Positions 1 through 8,448 of a DNA stretch of 64,000 bases are shown here, piece by piece; position 1 is the stretch's first letter; each line of letters begins with the position of its first letter. Location: IMG/VR virus record IMGVR_UViG_3300028131_000823, positions 124,001-188,000 of that record. The stretch is one strand, 5' to 3'. A program made the translations under genes and the position numbers. The notes beneath the pieces are model-generated. The model was not told where the DNA came from, did no database searches, and saw nothing but the letters and a program-made list of their open reading frames with translations. The stretch is from a virus.

Positions 1-707
1 TCACAAAGGATAATAAGGTAATTGCAACACTACCTTCTGTAACTACGGTTATGGGAGAGATGTCAGATAAGAGTGGCCTTGAAAAATGGAAAAAAAGAGT
101 TGGTGAAAAAGAGGCAAATAGAATTAGTCAGCTATCCATGAATAGAGGTACAATTATGCACCGTCAAATAGAATTATATAAAGGATTTGCAGGTACTCCA
201 GAAGAAATGAAAGAACAGCTTACTGAAGTTTGTAAGACCGATGAAGAAATTAACGAAATAGTAAAATTAGAGAATGGTGAATTATATTTAGAAGAAGCAT
301 GGAAAATGTTTGATAAATTCTTTTATAATCAAAGTAGATTCTTTTCAAGAATAGATGAGGTATTGGATGCTGAAAGGTTTCTTTGGACTCTTAAAGGTGG
401 TGAATATGCAGGTACGCTTGATAATGTATCAAGAATGAAAGATGGCAGCGTACAAATCATAGACTATAAAAATAGTAGAAGACCTAAAAGAATTGAATGG
501 GTTAGAGATTATTTTAGACAAACTGCAGCATATTGGGTAGCCTATTGGGATAGAACAGGTATTAAAGCTGATGGAGCTGAAATATGGATAGCCAATGAAG
601 AGGATGATATGCCACAGTGTTTTACATTGGATCAAGAAGACCTAATGGATAATTATAAAAGCTTTATGGAAACAAGAAAGGCTTTCAAGAACAAGTTCGG
701 ATATTAA
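1..707 (+). CDS. PD-(D/E)XK exonuclease, MGME1/RecB-like (5' partial)
   Basis: The reading frame is open from base 3, so the gene starts outside the window; the Met at 51 is internal. The in-frame residues before it read LPSVTTV, typical of the start of this nuclease family. Visible motifs are a GTIMH stretch (residues about 33-37 from the Met at 51), an AGTLDNV strand carrying the metal-binding Asp, and IIDYKNSRRPK, the D-x-K catalytic motif. Such proteins are probably single-strand DNA exonucleases in phage replication or recombination. The neighbour downstream is unrelated and separated by a promoter-like box. The family call is good; the exact biological role is inferred. Confidence 0.75.
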   Translation, partial: TKDNKVIATLPSVTTVMGEMSDKSGLEKWKKRVGEKEANRISQLSMNRGTIMHRQIELYKGFAGTPEEMKEQLTEVCKTDEEINEIVKLENGELYLEEAWKMFDKFFYNQSRFFSRIDEVLDAERFLWTLKGGEYAGTLDNVSRMKDGSVQIIDYKNSRRPKRIEWVRDYFRQTAAYWVAYWDRTGIKADGAEIWIANEEDDMPQCFTLDQEDLMDNYKSFMETRKAFKNKFGY

Positions 708-710
708 GAG

Positions 711-720
711 GATATATAAT
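711..720 (+). promoter_or_regulatory. GATATATAAT box (late-promoter-like)
   Basis: Matches the recurring box seen before many genes here; it lies 21 bases before the ATG of the next gene. Resemblance to the T4 late box TATAAATA is an inference. Confidence 0.45.
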
Positions 721-741
721 CCTATAAAAAAACTTAAAGAC

Positions 742-2094
742 ATGTTTAAAAATTTATCTGAAAAGTTATTTCCTTTTTTAATAGCATTAACTGCACTATC
801 CGTAAGTGCCTCTGCGGCGTTTTATTCAGTCAGTGGTTTAAGTAAACTTTTTGCAGGTGCAAGTCTTGCGGTTATCATAATGGCAGGTAGTCTTGAAGTT
901 GCTAAACTAGTTATCGCATCATTATTATATCAATATAGAAATACAATTCCAAAAATGCTTAAGTATTATTTAACAATAGCATGTTTTGTTTTAGTATTAA
1001 TAACATCAATGGGTATTTATGGATTTTTAAGTGCGGCATATCAAGAAACTGCAAATAAAGAAGGTAATAGAGATGCACAAATTACTTTAATAGAAACTAA
1101 GAGAGATAATGTACAAGGTCAATTAGATGTTTATACCGAAGAAAAATCTAATATTGATGAGGCAGTTACAGAATTAAGAAAAGGACTTTCAAATAATAAA
1201 GTTCAATGGAGAGATAAAGAAACAGGTCAAATTATTACATCAACTTCAAGTAGAACAAGAAAAGCTTTAGAAAAACAACTTGATCAGGCTATAGGCCGAC
1301 AAGATGTTATTAACGAAAAAGTAGATGTATTAAATGAAAAACTATTTAATTTTGAAGCTGAAATAGTTGAAGCAAAAATAGGAGACGGTAGTGCAGGTGA
1401 ACTTGGCCCATTAAAATATTTAGCAAGTGTTACAGGAGTTCCAATGGATAAAATTATTAATGTGCTTTTATTAATTATAATATTTGTATTTGATCCACTT
1501 GCAATTGCATTGGTAATTGCAGCTAACTTTGCATTTGAAAGACTTAAGAAAAAACAAAAGGAATGGATTGAAGATAAGGCATTTTCAGAACACGTTGATG
1601 AAATTCTACATGAAGATGAAGAAAACATTTTAGATGTGAATTCACCTTTACCAGGAGAAGAACATAAAGAAGATGAATGGGGAAGTGAAGGCCCACCATG
1701 GTATGACGAGGACTATGATGAAGATTCACCAAATAAAGAATTAAAACAAGCTGATGAAAGATATAAAGAAAACTTAACGGAAGAAGAAGAAGCTTGGAAA
1801 GATGAAATAGATGAAACTGAACATTTATTATCTTTAGAAAAAAATAAAGAATATTTAGAAGATTCAATAGAACAAGCTGAGGAAATAGAAAAAACCTTTC
1901 AAGGAAGTGAAGGACTTTTAAAAGAGACTAAAGAAGAATCAAACAAAAATGGTTTTTTAAATAAAGAAACTAAAAAAGAAGAAACTAAAAAAGATTTATT
2001 AAAAGAAGAAACTAAAGAAGATTTATTAGATAACGCTACTAAGAAAAATGAAATAGATCAAAGAAATGGTTTTTTAAAAAATAAAAAAGAATAA
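742..2094 (+). CDS. Membrane protein with coiled coil and acidic C-terminal tail
   Basis: The 450-residue protein has about four hydrophobic segments: three near the N-terminus (residues about 9-30, 38-60, 73-98) and one near 235-260. A predicted coiled coil lies between (about 105-220). The tail after 290 is very rich in Glu, Lys and Asp, with repeated KEETK-type motifs. It probably sits in the host inner membrane with the tail in the cytoplasm. No enzyme motif is visible. It overlaps the endolysin gene by one base (TAATG), so the two are probably co-translated, but it is too large for a holin and its role is unknown. Confidence 0.8.
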   Translation: MFKNLSEKLFPFLIALTALSVSASAAFYSVSGLSKLFAGASLAVIIMAGSLEVAKLVIASLLYQYRNTIPKMLKYYLTIACFVLVLITSMGIYGFLSAAYQETANKEGNRDAQITLIETKRDNVQGQLDVYTEEKSNIDEAVTELRKGLSNNKVQWRDKETGQIITSTSSRTRKALEKQLDQAIGRQDVINEKVDVLNEKLFNFEAEIVEAKIGDGSAGELGPLKYLASVTGVPMDKIINVLLLIIIFVFDPLAIALVIAANFAFERLKKKQKEWIEDKAFSEHVDEILHEDEENILDVNSPLPGEEHKEDEWGSEGPPWYDEDYDEDSPNKELKQADERYKENLTEEEEAWKDEIDETEHLLSLEKNKEYLEDSIEQAEEIEKTFQGSEGLLKETKEESNKNGFLNKETKKEETKKDLLKEETKEDLLDNATKKNEIDQRNGFLKNKKE

Positions 2095-2987
2095 TGGTAT
2101 TAAAATTAGGAAGTACTGGAGAATTTGTTGGAATCTTACAAGAGATATTAAGTATAAATCCAGTTGATGGCATTTTTGGAAAACAGACTCAACATACTGT
2201 CCAGTCATTTCAAAAAAGAAATAAGTTAACAGTAGATGGAATAGTTGGTCCTATGACATGGAAAAAACTAAATTTTAACCCAATTGAACATTCACTCGAT
2301 AGTGATAGACAGTCATATGGAAATTGGATAGAAGATTATTTTTTACCAGAAGGACAATATGTAAATGAATCAACTAGTAAATATTATATAATTCTCCATC
2401 ATACGGCCGGCAGAGAAAATCCATATAAAACAATAGATCATTGGGCAAATGATAACAGAGGTAGAGTTGGAACTAATTACGTCATTGGAGGAATATCAGT
2501 AGATGGTAAAAACAATGAACATGATGGTAAAATTCTTAGAGCAATTGATGATGAATTTTATGGATGGCATATTGGTACAGGGGCAAACATGTTTGTAAAA
2601 AAACATTCAATAAGTATTGAACTATGTAGTGCAGGAGGTTTAACCGAAAGAGACGGAAAGTGGTTTACATGGTTTGGTGAAGAAGTAGATAAATCACAAG
2701 TACGTTTACTTAAAGATAAATTTAGAGGCTATCAAGCTTTTCATAAATATTCAGATGAACAAGTAAAGTCATTAGAGGCTTTATTAAGATACCTTTCAAA
2801 GACACATGATATTGATTTAACAAATGGAATGAAGTACATATTAAGTAAAGGTATAAATCCATTTGAATTAAATTTAGAGGCAAGTGCTGGAAAAATAAAA
2901 GGAGTATTATCACATACTAATTTCAGAAAAGATAAATCTGATATATTTCCTCAATCTGAAATAGTTGAACTAATTTTAAGACTATAA
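2094..2987 (+). CDS. Endolysin: peptidoglycan-binding domain plus N-acetylmuramoyl-L-alanine amidase
   Basis: Residues 1-60 form a PG_binding_1 module (LGSTGEFVGILQ, DGIFGKQTQ, VDGIVGPMTW). Residues about 95-220 look like an Amidase_2 (T7 lysozyme-type) zinc amidase: YIILHHTAG supplies the first zinc His, GTNYVIGG follows, and GWHIGTGANMFVKKHSISIEL resembles the central strand. The enzyme should cut the bond between muramic acid and L-Ala in host peptidoglycan at lysis. No signal peptide is seen, so a holin would be needed. The start overlaps the upstream stop. Confidence 0.88.
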   Translation: MVLKLGSTGEFVGILQEILSINPVDGIFGKQTQHTVQSFQKRNKLTVDGIVGPMTWKKLNFNPIEHSLDSDRQSYGNWIEDYFLPEGQYVNESTSKYYIILHHTAGRENPYKTIDHWANDNRGRVGTNYVIGGISVDGKNNEHDGKILRAIDDEFYGWHIGTGANMFVKKHSISIELCSAGGLTERDGKWFTWFGEEVDKSQVRLLKDKFRGYQAFHKYSDEQVKSLEALLRYLSKTHDIDLTNGMKYILSKGINPFELNLEASAGKIKGVLSHTNFRKDKSDIFPQSEIVELILRL

Positions 2988-3034
2988 TAAACTTTTATAT
3001 TTTAAGTAATATAATATCTAAATAATTAATTATA

Positions 3035-3235
3035 ATGGCAAAAGAAAATACAAAAGAAAAAGATATAGAAACATCATCAGTTTTTAAACAAGCTCAGGAA
3101 ATGACAGTTAATCAAGCAGTTGGTGTATTAGCACAAACTGCTACGATAGCACAGAAACATGGAATATTAACAGTTAATGATGCAGTGTTAGTTGCAAGAG
3201 CTTTAGAAATGGTAAAGTATAATGAAAAAGCTTAG
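3035..3235 (+). CDS. Small conserved-looking protein of unknown function
   Basis: A 66-residue, mostly helical protein, with Lys/Glu at the N-terminus followed by an Ala/Val-rich amphipathic part. The region before it (about 3006-3024) is AT-rich and promoter-like. It overlaps the next gene by 14 bases. No family recognised. Confidence 0.6.
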   Translation: MAKENTKEKDIETSSVFKQAQEMTVNQAVGVLAQTATIAQKHGILTVNDAVLVARALEMVKYNEKA

Positions 3236-3815
3236 TTTAGTATTACTATTAATAATACCACTATTTTTATTCTCGCAAAAATCTAAAAAGGTTAAATTTG
3301 AAAAGGAGTATTATTGGGGATTTTATAGTGAGGTCTTTGAACAGCCTCTTTTTATAGAGTATAAAATACACCGATGTGATTATGGAGAATCTAGAAAAGG
3401 CATTAAATTTTTTAGAGATAAAGAAATCCATACATCAGATAATGGTGACTATTATAAAAATCCATGGGATAGAGGACATCTAGTACCGGCAGCTAGTCAA
3501 AATTGCACATATCCAATGATTAAAGAAACTTTTAATTATTTAAATTGTGCTTTACAATATTATACACTAAATCAAGGGGTTTGGAGAGAATTAGAAGAAG
3601 TTGAAAGAGAATGGGCTTCTAAATATAAAGTTACGGTTCAAGTTAAAGTTGCATTTGGAGAAGGAAGTAAGCAATTAAATACAGGGGCAGTCGTACCAGA
3701 AGGCTTTTATAAAACTATAATTTTAGATAATGGATTATTTGTATACGAATACTATTTTCCAAATATAGACCCTGTTTATAAAGACTATGAAAAATATCAA
3801 ATATATAATAAATAA
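3222..3815 (+). CDS. Secreted DNA/RNA non-specific endonuclease (DRGH family)
   Basis: Residues 1-19 form a signal peptide (Lys-Lys, then a Leu/Ile-rich core ending near FLFSQ). The catalytic motif DRGHLVPA lies near residue 84, followed by NYLNC, matching the beta-beta-alpha-Me NucA/Serratia-type nucleases in which His acts as general base and Asn binds the metal. The length of 197 residues is short but usual for Bacteroidetes members. Export suggests action in the periplasm or outside the cell, for example on host DNA released at lysis or on competing DNA. The export signal on a phage nuclease is unusual. Confidence 0.82.
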   Translation: MKKLSLVLLLIIPLFLFSQKSKKVKFEKEYYWGFYSEVFEQPLFIEYKIHRCDYGESRKGIKFFRDKEIHTSDNGDYYKNPWDRGHLVPAASQNCTYPMIKETFNYLNCALQYYTLNQGVWRELEEVEREWASKYKVTVQVKVAFGEGSKQLNTGAVVPEGFYKTIILDNGLFVYEYYFPNIDPVYKDYEKYQIYNK

Positions 3816-3833
3816 ATCACTAATTTTTAAATT

Positions 3834-4118
3834 ATGAAAAAAATAGAAAGATTTTTACAGTTATTCTCAGAATTTAACTTAATAGTAACCGAGCCTGGTA
3901 AACATGCAAGTGTAAATTCTAATTATTTAGAAGAGGAACATGTTTTAAGCCCACTAGTTCAAGACTTACAAAAAAGCATTAGAAAATTAGATAGAGAATA
4001 TTGCGCTGCAAAGCGAGCATTTAAAGCAGGTAGAATTCCAAGAGAAGAACTTTTTGATTATGAATGGAGACTCTTTGAATTAAAAGAAGAGCTTAGAAAA
4101 ATACAAGGAGAAGATTAA
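3834..4118 (+). CDS. Small helical protein, unknown
   Basis: The 94-residue protein starts MKKIERFLQLFSEF and its second half (about 45-90) is a charged coiled-coil-like stretch. The start faintly resembles the capsid-targeting-like tags elsewhere but lacks a clear cleavage site. It overlaps the next gene by one base. Confidence 0.6.
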   Translation: MKKIERFLQLFSEFNLIVTEPGKHASVNSNYLEEEHVLSPLVQDLQKSIRKLDREYCAAKRAFKAGRIPREELFDYEWRLFELKEELRKIQGED

Positions 4119-4417
4119 TGGAAGACTTTATTTTAAAGTATATTGGAGAATGGGGGCTTTTTGCCCTTTCTGCTTTTCTTGGCTTTGCATTCAAAGATAC
4201 TATTCAAAACTTTTTTACAGGCTTACAGTTCTTATGGGGTCATGATTTTGATGTAGATGATATTGTTTATATTAAAGGAGTTAAAGAAGCAAGAATTGTA
4301 CGTCAAAGTGTTTGGAAAACCACATTTTATGTACTTCCACATCAAAGAAAGTTCATAGTCCCTAATCATTTATTATGGAAGCTTGACATTGAAAAAGAAT
4401 TACCAAGTAAAAAATGA
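4118..4417 (+). CDS. Mini MscS-like membrane protein (beta-domain)
   Basis: A hydrophobic segment at residues about 13-30 is followed by a stretch like the MscS beta domain: FDVDDIVYIKG, then RQSVWKTTFYVL, then KFIVPNHLLW, matching the family pattern F-x-V-G-D-x-V...T...V-P-N. At 99 residues it has one membrane helix instead of the three or more of a full channel, so it is unlikely to gate alone. It might join host MscS-type channels or act as a scaffold; that is inference. Confidence 0.5.
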   Translation: MEDFILKYIGEWGLFALSAFLGFAFKDTIQNFFTGLQFLWGHDFDVDDIVYIKGVKEARIVRQSVWKTTFYVLPHQRKFIVPNHLLWKLDIEKELPSKK

Positions 4418-5112
4418 AACTAATAATAGGAGATGGGCTCTTAGGTAAAGAGTTAATTAAACAAACAGGTTGGCAGTATATTTCTAGAAAAAAAGATGGA
4501 ATAGACATTAATGATATTTTAAGTGTTTTAAAATTAATTCCAGATAATTGCACGCATTTAATAAATTGTGCAGCAAATACAGATACTTATTCTGATAATA
4601 GAGAAGCAATGATGCAAGCTAATTATGCAGCAGTCAAGCAGCTTATAGAATTGTGTAAAGATAAAAATATAAAATACGTACATTATTCAACTGATTATGT
4701 ATATGCAGGTTCTGTTGAAAATGCAAGCGAAATCGATGAAGCAATCGCAGATAAAACATGGTATGCTCAGTCTAAATTATTAGCAGACTATTGGATTCAA
4801 ACTAATTATGAAAACCATTTAATAGTTAGAGGCAGCCATAGAATTTCACCATTCCCATATCCAAAAGCTTGGTCTAACCAAGTTGGAAATTTTGATGATG
4901 TTGAAATATTAGTAGATCAGTGGAAAAAACTAATAGAAGCTGGTGAAACGGGCTTATGGAATATTGGCACTCCAACAAAGAGCGTTTATGAATATGCAAA
5001 GAGAATTAGAGAAGACGTTGAAGCAGCTGAAGCCCCTGCTCATTTTCCACTAAACACTACTATGAATTTAGATAAACTTAATCATTTTTTAGAAAAGATT
5101 AAACAAAAATAA
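4414..5112 (+). CDS. SDR-family reductase, dTDP-4-dehydrorhamnose reductase-like
   Basis: A 232-residue Rossmann protein: GDGLLGKEL near the N-terminus binds the nucleotide, NCAANTD (about residue 50) and HYSTDYVYAG (about 88) match RmlD-type reductases, and WYAQSKLLADYW gives the Tyr-x-x-x-Lys catalytic pair. It is shorter than typical RmlD (about 290). With RmlA and RmlB encoded near 49-50.8 kb it could finish a dTDP-deoxysugar, although no RmlC is seen. It overlaps the preceding stop by 4 bases. Confidence 0.7.
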   Translation: MKLIIGDGLLGKELIKQTGWQYISRKKDGIDINDILSVLKLIPDNCTHLINCAANTDTYSDNREAMMQANYAAVKQLIELCKDKNIKYVHYSTDYVYAGSVENASEIDEAIADKTWYAQSKLLADYWIQTNYENHLIVRGSHRISPFPYPKAWSNQVGNFDDVEILVDQWKKLIEAGETGLWNIGTPTKSVYEYAKRIREDVEAAEAPAHFPLNTTMNLDKLNHFLEKIKQK

Positions 5113-5159
5113 ATTAATTCTCAGAGAACATAAACTTTTTGCAAAGAGGTGATATATAG

Positions 5160-5447
5160 ATGCTAATAAATACAAATAGCATTATGATAAATTCAATAGT
5201 TTATGGCCTTTTAGCCTCAATATTTTTAGTCTTAATTACAAGAATTATTATTCAACTTTCAAAAAGATTTAAACAAATCGGTATGGGCTTAGCCTATGGA
5301 AGTCTAGGTGTTAAACTTTTCTTTCTAGGTATTTTTACAGTGGCGCTTAAAGGAGAGATAGAAAACTCAATAGTTTATGCAACTATTATTCTTATGTCAA
5401 TTATTTATTGTAACGCTTATACATTTCTCGCACTCACTAAAAAGTAA
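5160..5447 (+). CDS. Small integral membrane protein
   Basis: 95 residues with three hydrophobic segments (about 10-32, 42-60, 68-90). A GATATATAG box touches the first ATG, so the true start may be the Met at 5184 (MINSIVYG). No family recognised. Confidence 0.6.
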   Translation: MLINTNSIMINSIVYGLLASIFLVLITRIIIQLSKRFKQIGMGLAYGSLGVKLFFLGIFTVALKGEIENSIVYATIILMSIIYCNAYTFLALTKK

Positions 5448-5451
5448 TAAA

Positions 5452-5461
5452 GATATATAAT
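5452..5461 (+). promoter_or_regulatory. GATATATAAT box
   Basis: Box identical to the one at 711, only 5 bases before the ATG at 5467. Either the message is almost leaderless or translation starts at the later Met at 5506. Confidence 0.4.
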
Positions 5462-5466
5462 CTGTT

Positions 5467-6048
5467 ATGAGTCCAACAGAGTTATATGAAGCGAAGCCCT
5501 ATAAGATGGGAAAGATCCTAGTCTTTGACTTAGACGATACTATCGTTGTTACGCCAGCCAAAATTCAAGTAAAGAATAAAATGACTGGCGAAACGTTTTC
5601 TATTACTCCAGAAGAGTTTAATACTTTTCAAAAAAAACCACATCAAATCCTAAGTTTCGAAGAATTTAAGAGTCTTGAAATAATGAAAGCAGGTAAGCTT
5701 ATTAATTATTATTTTAAAATACTAAAGAAGGCATATAAAATGAGAATAGCAATAGGAATTGTCACAGCAAGAGATGATAAAAAAATGATTTACACTTGGT
5801 TAAAAGATCATTTAAAAACTCCAGTTGATAGTGATTTGATATTTGCAGTCAATGATCCAGTACATGGATTTAAAGGAGATATTGCAGAAAAAAAGAAAGA
5901 AGCATTTAGAGAAATTATACAACAAGGATTTAACGACCTACAATTTTATGACGATGATGACAATAATTTAAGGTTAGTAAAGTCTCTGGAAAAAGAATTT
6001 CCAATGATAAATATATCAACAATTAAAGCATTTAAGTCTAGAGGATGA
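5467..6048 (+). CDS. HAD-superfamily phosphatase
   Basis: DLDDT at residues 21-25 is the HAD motif I nucleophile site; VTARDD (about 97) is motif II; a conserved Lys lies in the EKKKEAF helix; YDDDDNN (about 158) is motif IV. Close to the phosphatase half of phage polynucleotide kinases in style, but no kinase domain is present. Substrate not determined. An alternative start is the Met at residue 14, which would suit the promoter box better. It overlaps the CCA-adding enzyme by 4 bases. Confidence 0.78.
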   Translation: MSPTELYEAKPYKMGKILVFDLDDTIVVTPAKIQVKNKMTGETFSITPEEFNTFQKKPHQILSFEEFKSLEIMKAGKLINYYFKILKKAYKMRIAIGIVTARDDKKMIYTWLKDHLKTPVDSDLIFAVNDPVHGFKGDIAEKKKEAFREIIQQGFNDLQFYDDDDNNLRLVKSLEKEFPMINISTIKAFKSRG

Positions 6049-7202
6049 GAAGATTAAAACTATATGAAGAATTTAGTCTCATTCAAGAGGCTCAACAAAA
6101 GCTTAAATTAAACGTCCCAAAAGACGTTAAAAAATTACATGCACTTTTCAAGAAAAATGAAAAGGAATTGTATATAGTGGGAGGAGCAGTTAGGGACGCT
6201 CTTCTTGGAACAACACCGAAAGACTTCGATTTAGCAACAGATGCGTTGCCAAACGAAGTAGTAGCCATAATTAAGTCCGGAGGCTACGATACAATAGGTG
6301 AGGTTGGCCAACAGTTCGGCGTTGTTATTGTGAAGACTCCCGCTTTTAGGGAAGGCATGGAGATAGCTACGTTCAGAGAAGACATCGGAAAGGGTAGAAG
6401 ACCTGACGCAGTCAAATATTCTACAATTGACGCCGACGTGTTGCGAAGGGACTTGACAATCAACGCACTCTTCTATGATATAGATAGAGAGGAAGTTGTA
6501 GATCTTGTGGGTGGAATTGCTGACATTCAGAGCAGCACCATCAGGACGGTAGGCAGGGCACAAGAGAGGTTTGATGAAGATCCCCTAAGAAAACTGAGAG
6601 CCTTAAGATTTGCGGGCCGCACAGGAAGCCGTTTAGAAAAAAACACAGCAGAAGCAATTATAAAAGATAATAGTCTTGAAGGAGTAAGTCCAGAAAGAAT
6701 TAGAGATGAATTTAAAAAGTCAGTAGTTTCGGCAAAGTCAACTAAAAAATATTTAGAAATGGCTGAGGAGTTTAAACTATGGGGAGTAATGTTTCCAGAT
6801 ATTAATATTAATAAAACATTTATCGATAATAAAAATTGGATGATTCAAATTGCAACACTTTTTGGAGATAATGAAGTTGACACAATTAAGAAGAGATTAA
6901 ATAAGCTTACATTTTCAAATGAGGAAATTGACACAGTTGTATTTTTAAAGAATTTACTGGATATTAAACCAGAAGAAATATTTGAACTCTATAAGAAATT
7001 TAAAACAACGAACATTGATAAAAGAATAATTTTAGATTGGAGTCGTTTAAACAGATTAAATATAAGGATGGTTAAAGCCTTCCTAAAATATAAGCCATCA
7101 ACTGATGGTAAAACTGTAATGAAAGACTTTGGCGTTAAAGGTCCTGAAGTTGCACAAAAGATTAGAGAAATAGAAGCAGAGAAGTTTAGAGAGTTGTTAT
7201 GA
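6045..7202 (+). CDS. cca: CCA tRNA nucleotidyltransferase with capsid-targeting-like N-terminus
   Basis: A class II nucleotidyltransferase of 385 residues: GGAVRD (46-51) and DFDLATD (60-66) form the catalytic head, RRDLTINAL and the DPLRKLRALRFAGR helix follow, as in bacterial CCA-adding enzymes and poly(A) polymerases. It would add CCA to tRNA 3' ends; none of the five tRNA genes in this window encodes CCA, which fits. The extra N-terminus MRRLKLYEEFSLIQEA matches the tag on neighbouring genes and ends in an I-x-E/A site, so the enzyme may be packaged. Bases about 6230-6620 are richer in G+C than the flanking parts, hinting at a different history. Confidence 0.88.
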   Translation: MRRLKLYEEFSLIQEAQQKLKLNVPKDVKKLHALFKKNEKELYIVGGAVRDALLGTTPKDFDLATDALPNEVVAIIKSGGYDTIGEVGQQFGVVIVKTPAFREGMEIATFREDIGKGRRPDAVKYSTIDADVLRRDLTINALFYDIDREEVVDLVGGIADIQSSTIRTVGRAQERFDEDPLRKLRALRFAGRTGSRLEKNTAEAIIKDNSLEGVSPERIRDEFKKSVVSAKSTKKYLEMAEEFKLWGVMFPDININKTFIDNKNWMIQIATLFGDNEVDTIKKRLNKLTFSNEEIDTVVFLKNLLDIKPEEIFELYKKFKTTNIDKRIILDWSRLNRLNIRMVKAFLKYKPSTDGKTVMKDFGVKGPEVAQKIREIEAEKFRELL

Positions 7203-7561
7203 GAAATATAAAGTCATATGATGAGTTTCAGAAGAAGTCTCCTTTAATGAAAGAGATTGATATGTTATATGGCGATAAGATTAACTCACTGTGGATATTC
7301 GAGGACACAGACAGTATTTATTTAGATCAGATAATAATTAAACCGCAATTTAGAAACGAGGGGCTTGGTAGTGATATAATGAATATGTTAGTCACTCATG
7401 CTGACCGAGAAGGAAAGACGGTTGGAGTTACTCCAGTTGATGAGTTTGGTAGTAATCTTGGTAGACTTAAAAAATTCTACAAAAGCTTTGGTTTTAAACC
7501 AAATAGTGGTAGAAACAGAAACTTTAAATATAGAGACACTTTTCTCAGAGAGCCTAAATAA
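7199..7561 (+). CDS. GNAT-family N-acetyltransferase with tag-like N-terminus
   Basis: The acetyl-CoA loop is visible in IIIKPQFRNEGLGSDIM (about residues 46-62, R/Q-x-x-G-x-G/A pattern), followed by KKFYKSFGFKP, a typical GNAT C-terminal element. It begins MRNIKSYDEFQKK, like the capsid-targeting-like tags, though no clear cleavage site follows. Target unknown; if injected it could acetylate a host protein. It overlaps the upstream gene by 4 bases. Confidence 0.75.
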   Translation: MRNIKSYDEFQKKSPLMKEIDMLYGDKINSLWIFEDTDSIYLDQIIIKPQFRNEGLGSDIMNMLVTHADREGKTVGVTPVDEFGSNLGRLKKFYKSFGFKPNSGRNRNFKYRDTFLREPK

Positions 7562-7938
7562 TGGATGTAATAGAATTCCATTTCTTTACAGATACACCGA
7601 TAGATTTTGAATTTAAAAAATATAGTATGCTCTCTTACTTAATGAAGGTGGATGCAAAATATCTTGAATTAGAGTTTTCACCTTGGCTATTACATAATGA
7701 AAGACTCTATATAAATCTTAGTAACTACATTGAGAGTTTTAACATTATTAAAGAGCAGCTTACAAATAAAACAGTAGGTTATACAGATCGTGCAATATTT
7801 TATCATTATGAAGAGCCTGAAACATTAGATGAATTAAAAGATATTAGTAAACTAATAAAGTATGTAAAACCAATTCTTTGGAAAAGTAACATATATGGTA
7901 AAGAATTAGCCAAAGATTCAGGTATAATTTTATGGTAA
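7561..7938 (+). CDS. Hypothetical protein
   Basis: 125 residues, no family recognised, no signal peptide or membrane segment. It follows the GNAT gene with a one-base overlap and overlaps the next gene by 7 bases, so it belongs to the same transcript. Confidence 0.6.
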   Translation: MDVIEFHFFTDTPIDFEFKKYSMLSYLMKVDAKYLELEFSPWLLHNERLYINLSNYIESFNIIKEQLTNKTVGYTDRAIFYHYEEPETLDELKDISKLIKYVKPILWKSNIYGKELAKDSGIILW

Positions 7939-8135
7939 TAGTTTTAGATCAATATACACCACAAGATCTATTTGTAAAAATACTAACAAAATCATTTAAT
8001 AAACAATTAGAACAAAAAAGTAGAATAACACGTTTAATTAAAACAACTAAAGGAGGAGAGCAATTATCATGGATAAAAAAATATAATGGACTTTTTATTC
8101 ATCCATGGGGTTATAAAGAAAAAAACAAAAGGTAG
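7932..8135 (+). CDS. Hypothetical small basic protein
   Basis: 67 residues, Lys-rich, ending in a Trp/Gly-containing tail. The overlap with the preceding gene supports translational coupling. Function unknown. Confidence 0.5.
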   Translation: MVIVLDQYTPQDLFVKILTKSFNKQLEQKSRITRLIKTTKGGEQLSWIKKYNGLFIHPWGYKEKNKR

Positions 8136-8153
8136 TTTTTTCATATAACTAGT

Positions 8154-8303
8154 ATGATAGGAAAAATGACAATCTTAGAAGTAGAGCCAGTATTAATAGC
8201 AATCGCTAAAGAATATGGTTTAAAATTAAATAAAATCAAAGAGTTTAATATTGCTAAAAAATTACTTTCAATAAGATACTCTTACTATAATAATTACTCA
8301 TGA
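8154..8303 (+). CDS. Hypothetical small protein
   Basis: A 49-residue ORF (starts MIGKMTILEVEP) preceded by TTTCATATAACTA, a promoter-like sequence also seen before 40148. It overlaps the following ORF by four bases (ATGA), supporting both. Confidence 0.5.
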   Translation: MIGKMTILEVEPVLIAIAKEYGLKLNKIKEFNIAKKLLSIRYSYYNNYS

Positions 8304-8422
8304 AATTTTTAAAAAAAATAGAAAAATGGTTTGATCTTAACTGCAGCTGGTTTTTTATAAATGGTATGAAAAGAGAAGCACATCAAGAATACCTCAGGAA
8401 TAAATATAATAAAGATATATAA
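8300..8422 (+). CDS. Hypothetical small protein
   Basis: A 40-residue ORF starting MKFLKKIEKWFDL, coupled to the preceding ORF by an ATGA overlap. Its stop codon lies inside a GATATATAAT box that precedes the next gene. Confidence 0.45.
   Translation: MKFLKKIEKWFDLNCSWFFINGMKREAHQEYLRNKYNKDI
8413..8422 (+). promoter_or_regulatory. GATATATAAT box
   Basis: 26 bases before the ATG at 8449, the large tagged protein; same box as at 711 and 5452. Confidence 0.45.
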
Positions 8423-8448
8423 TTAAATAGAAAAAATTATAATAATTA

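Noticed and set aside
742-2094. Holin assignment for the membrane protein before the endolysin
   Set aside because: It has 450 residues, a coiled coil and a long acidic tail, unlike known holins; only the gene order suggested it.
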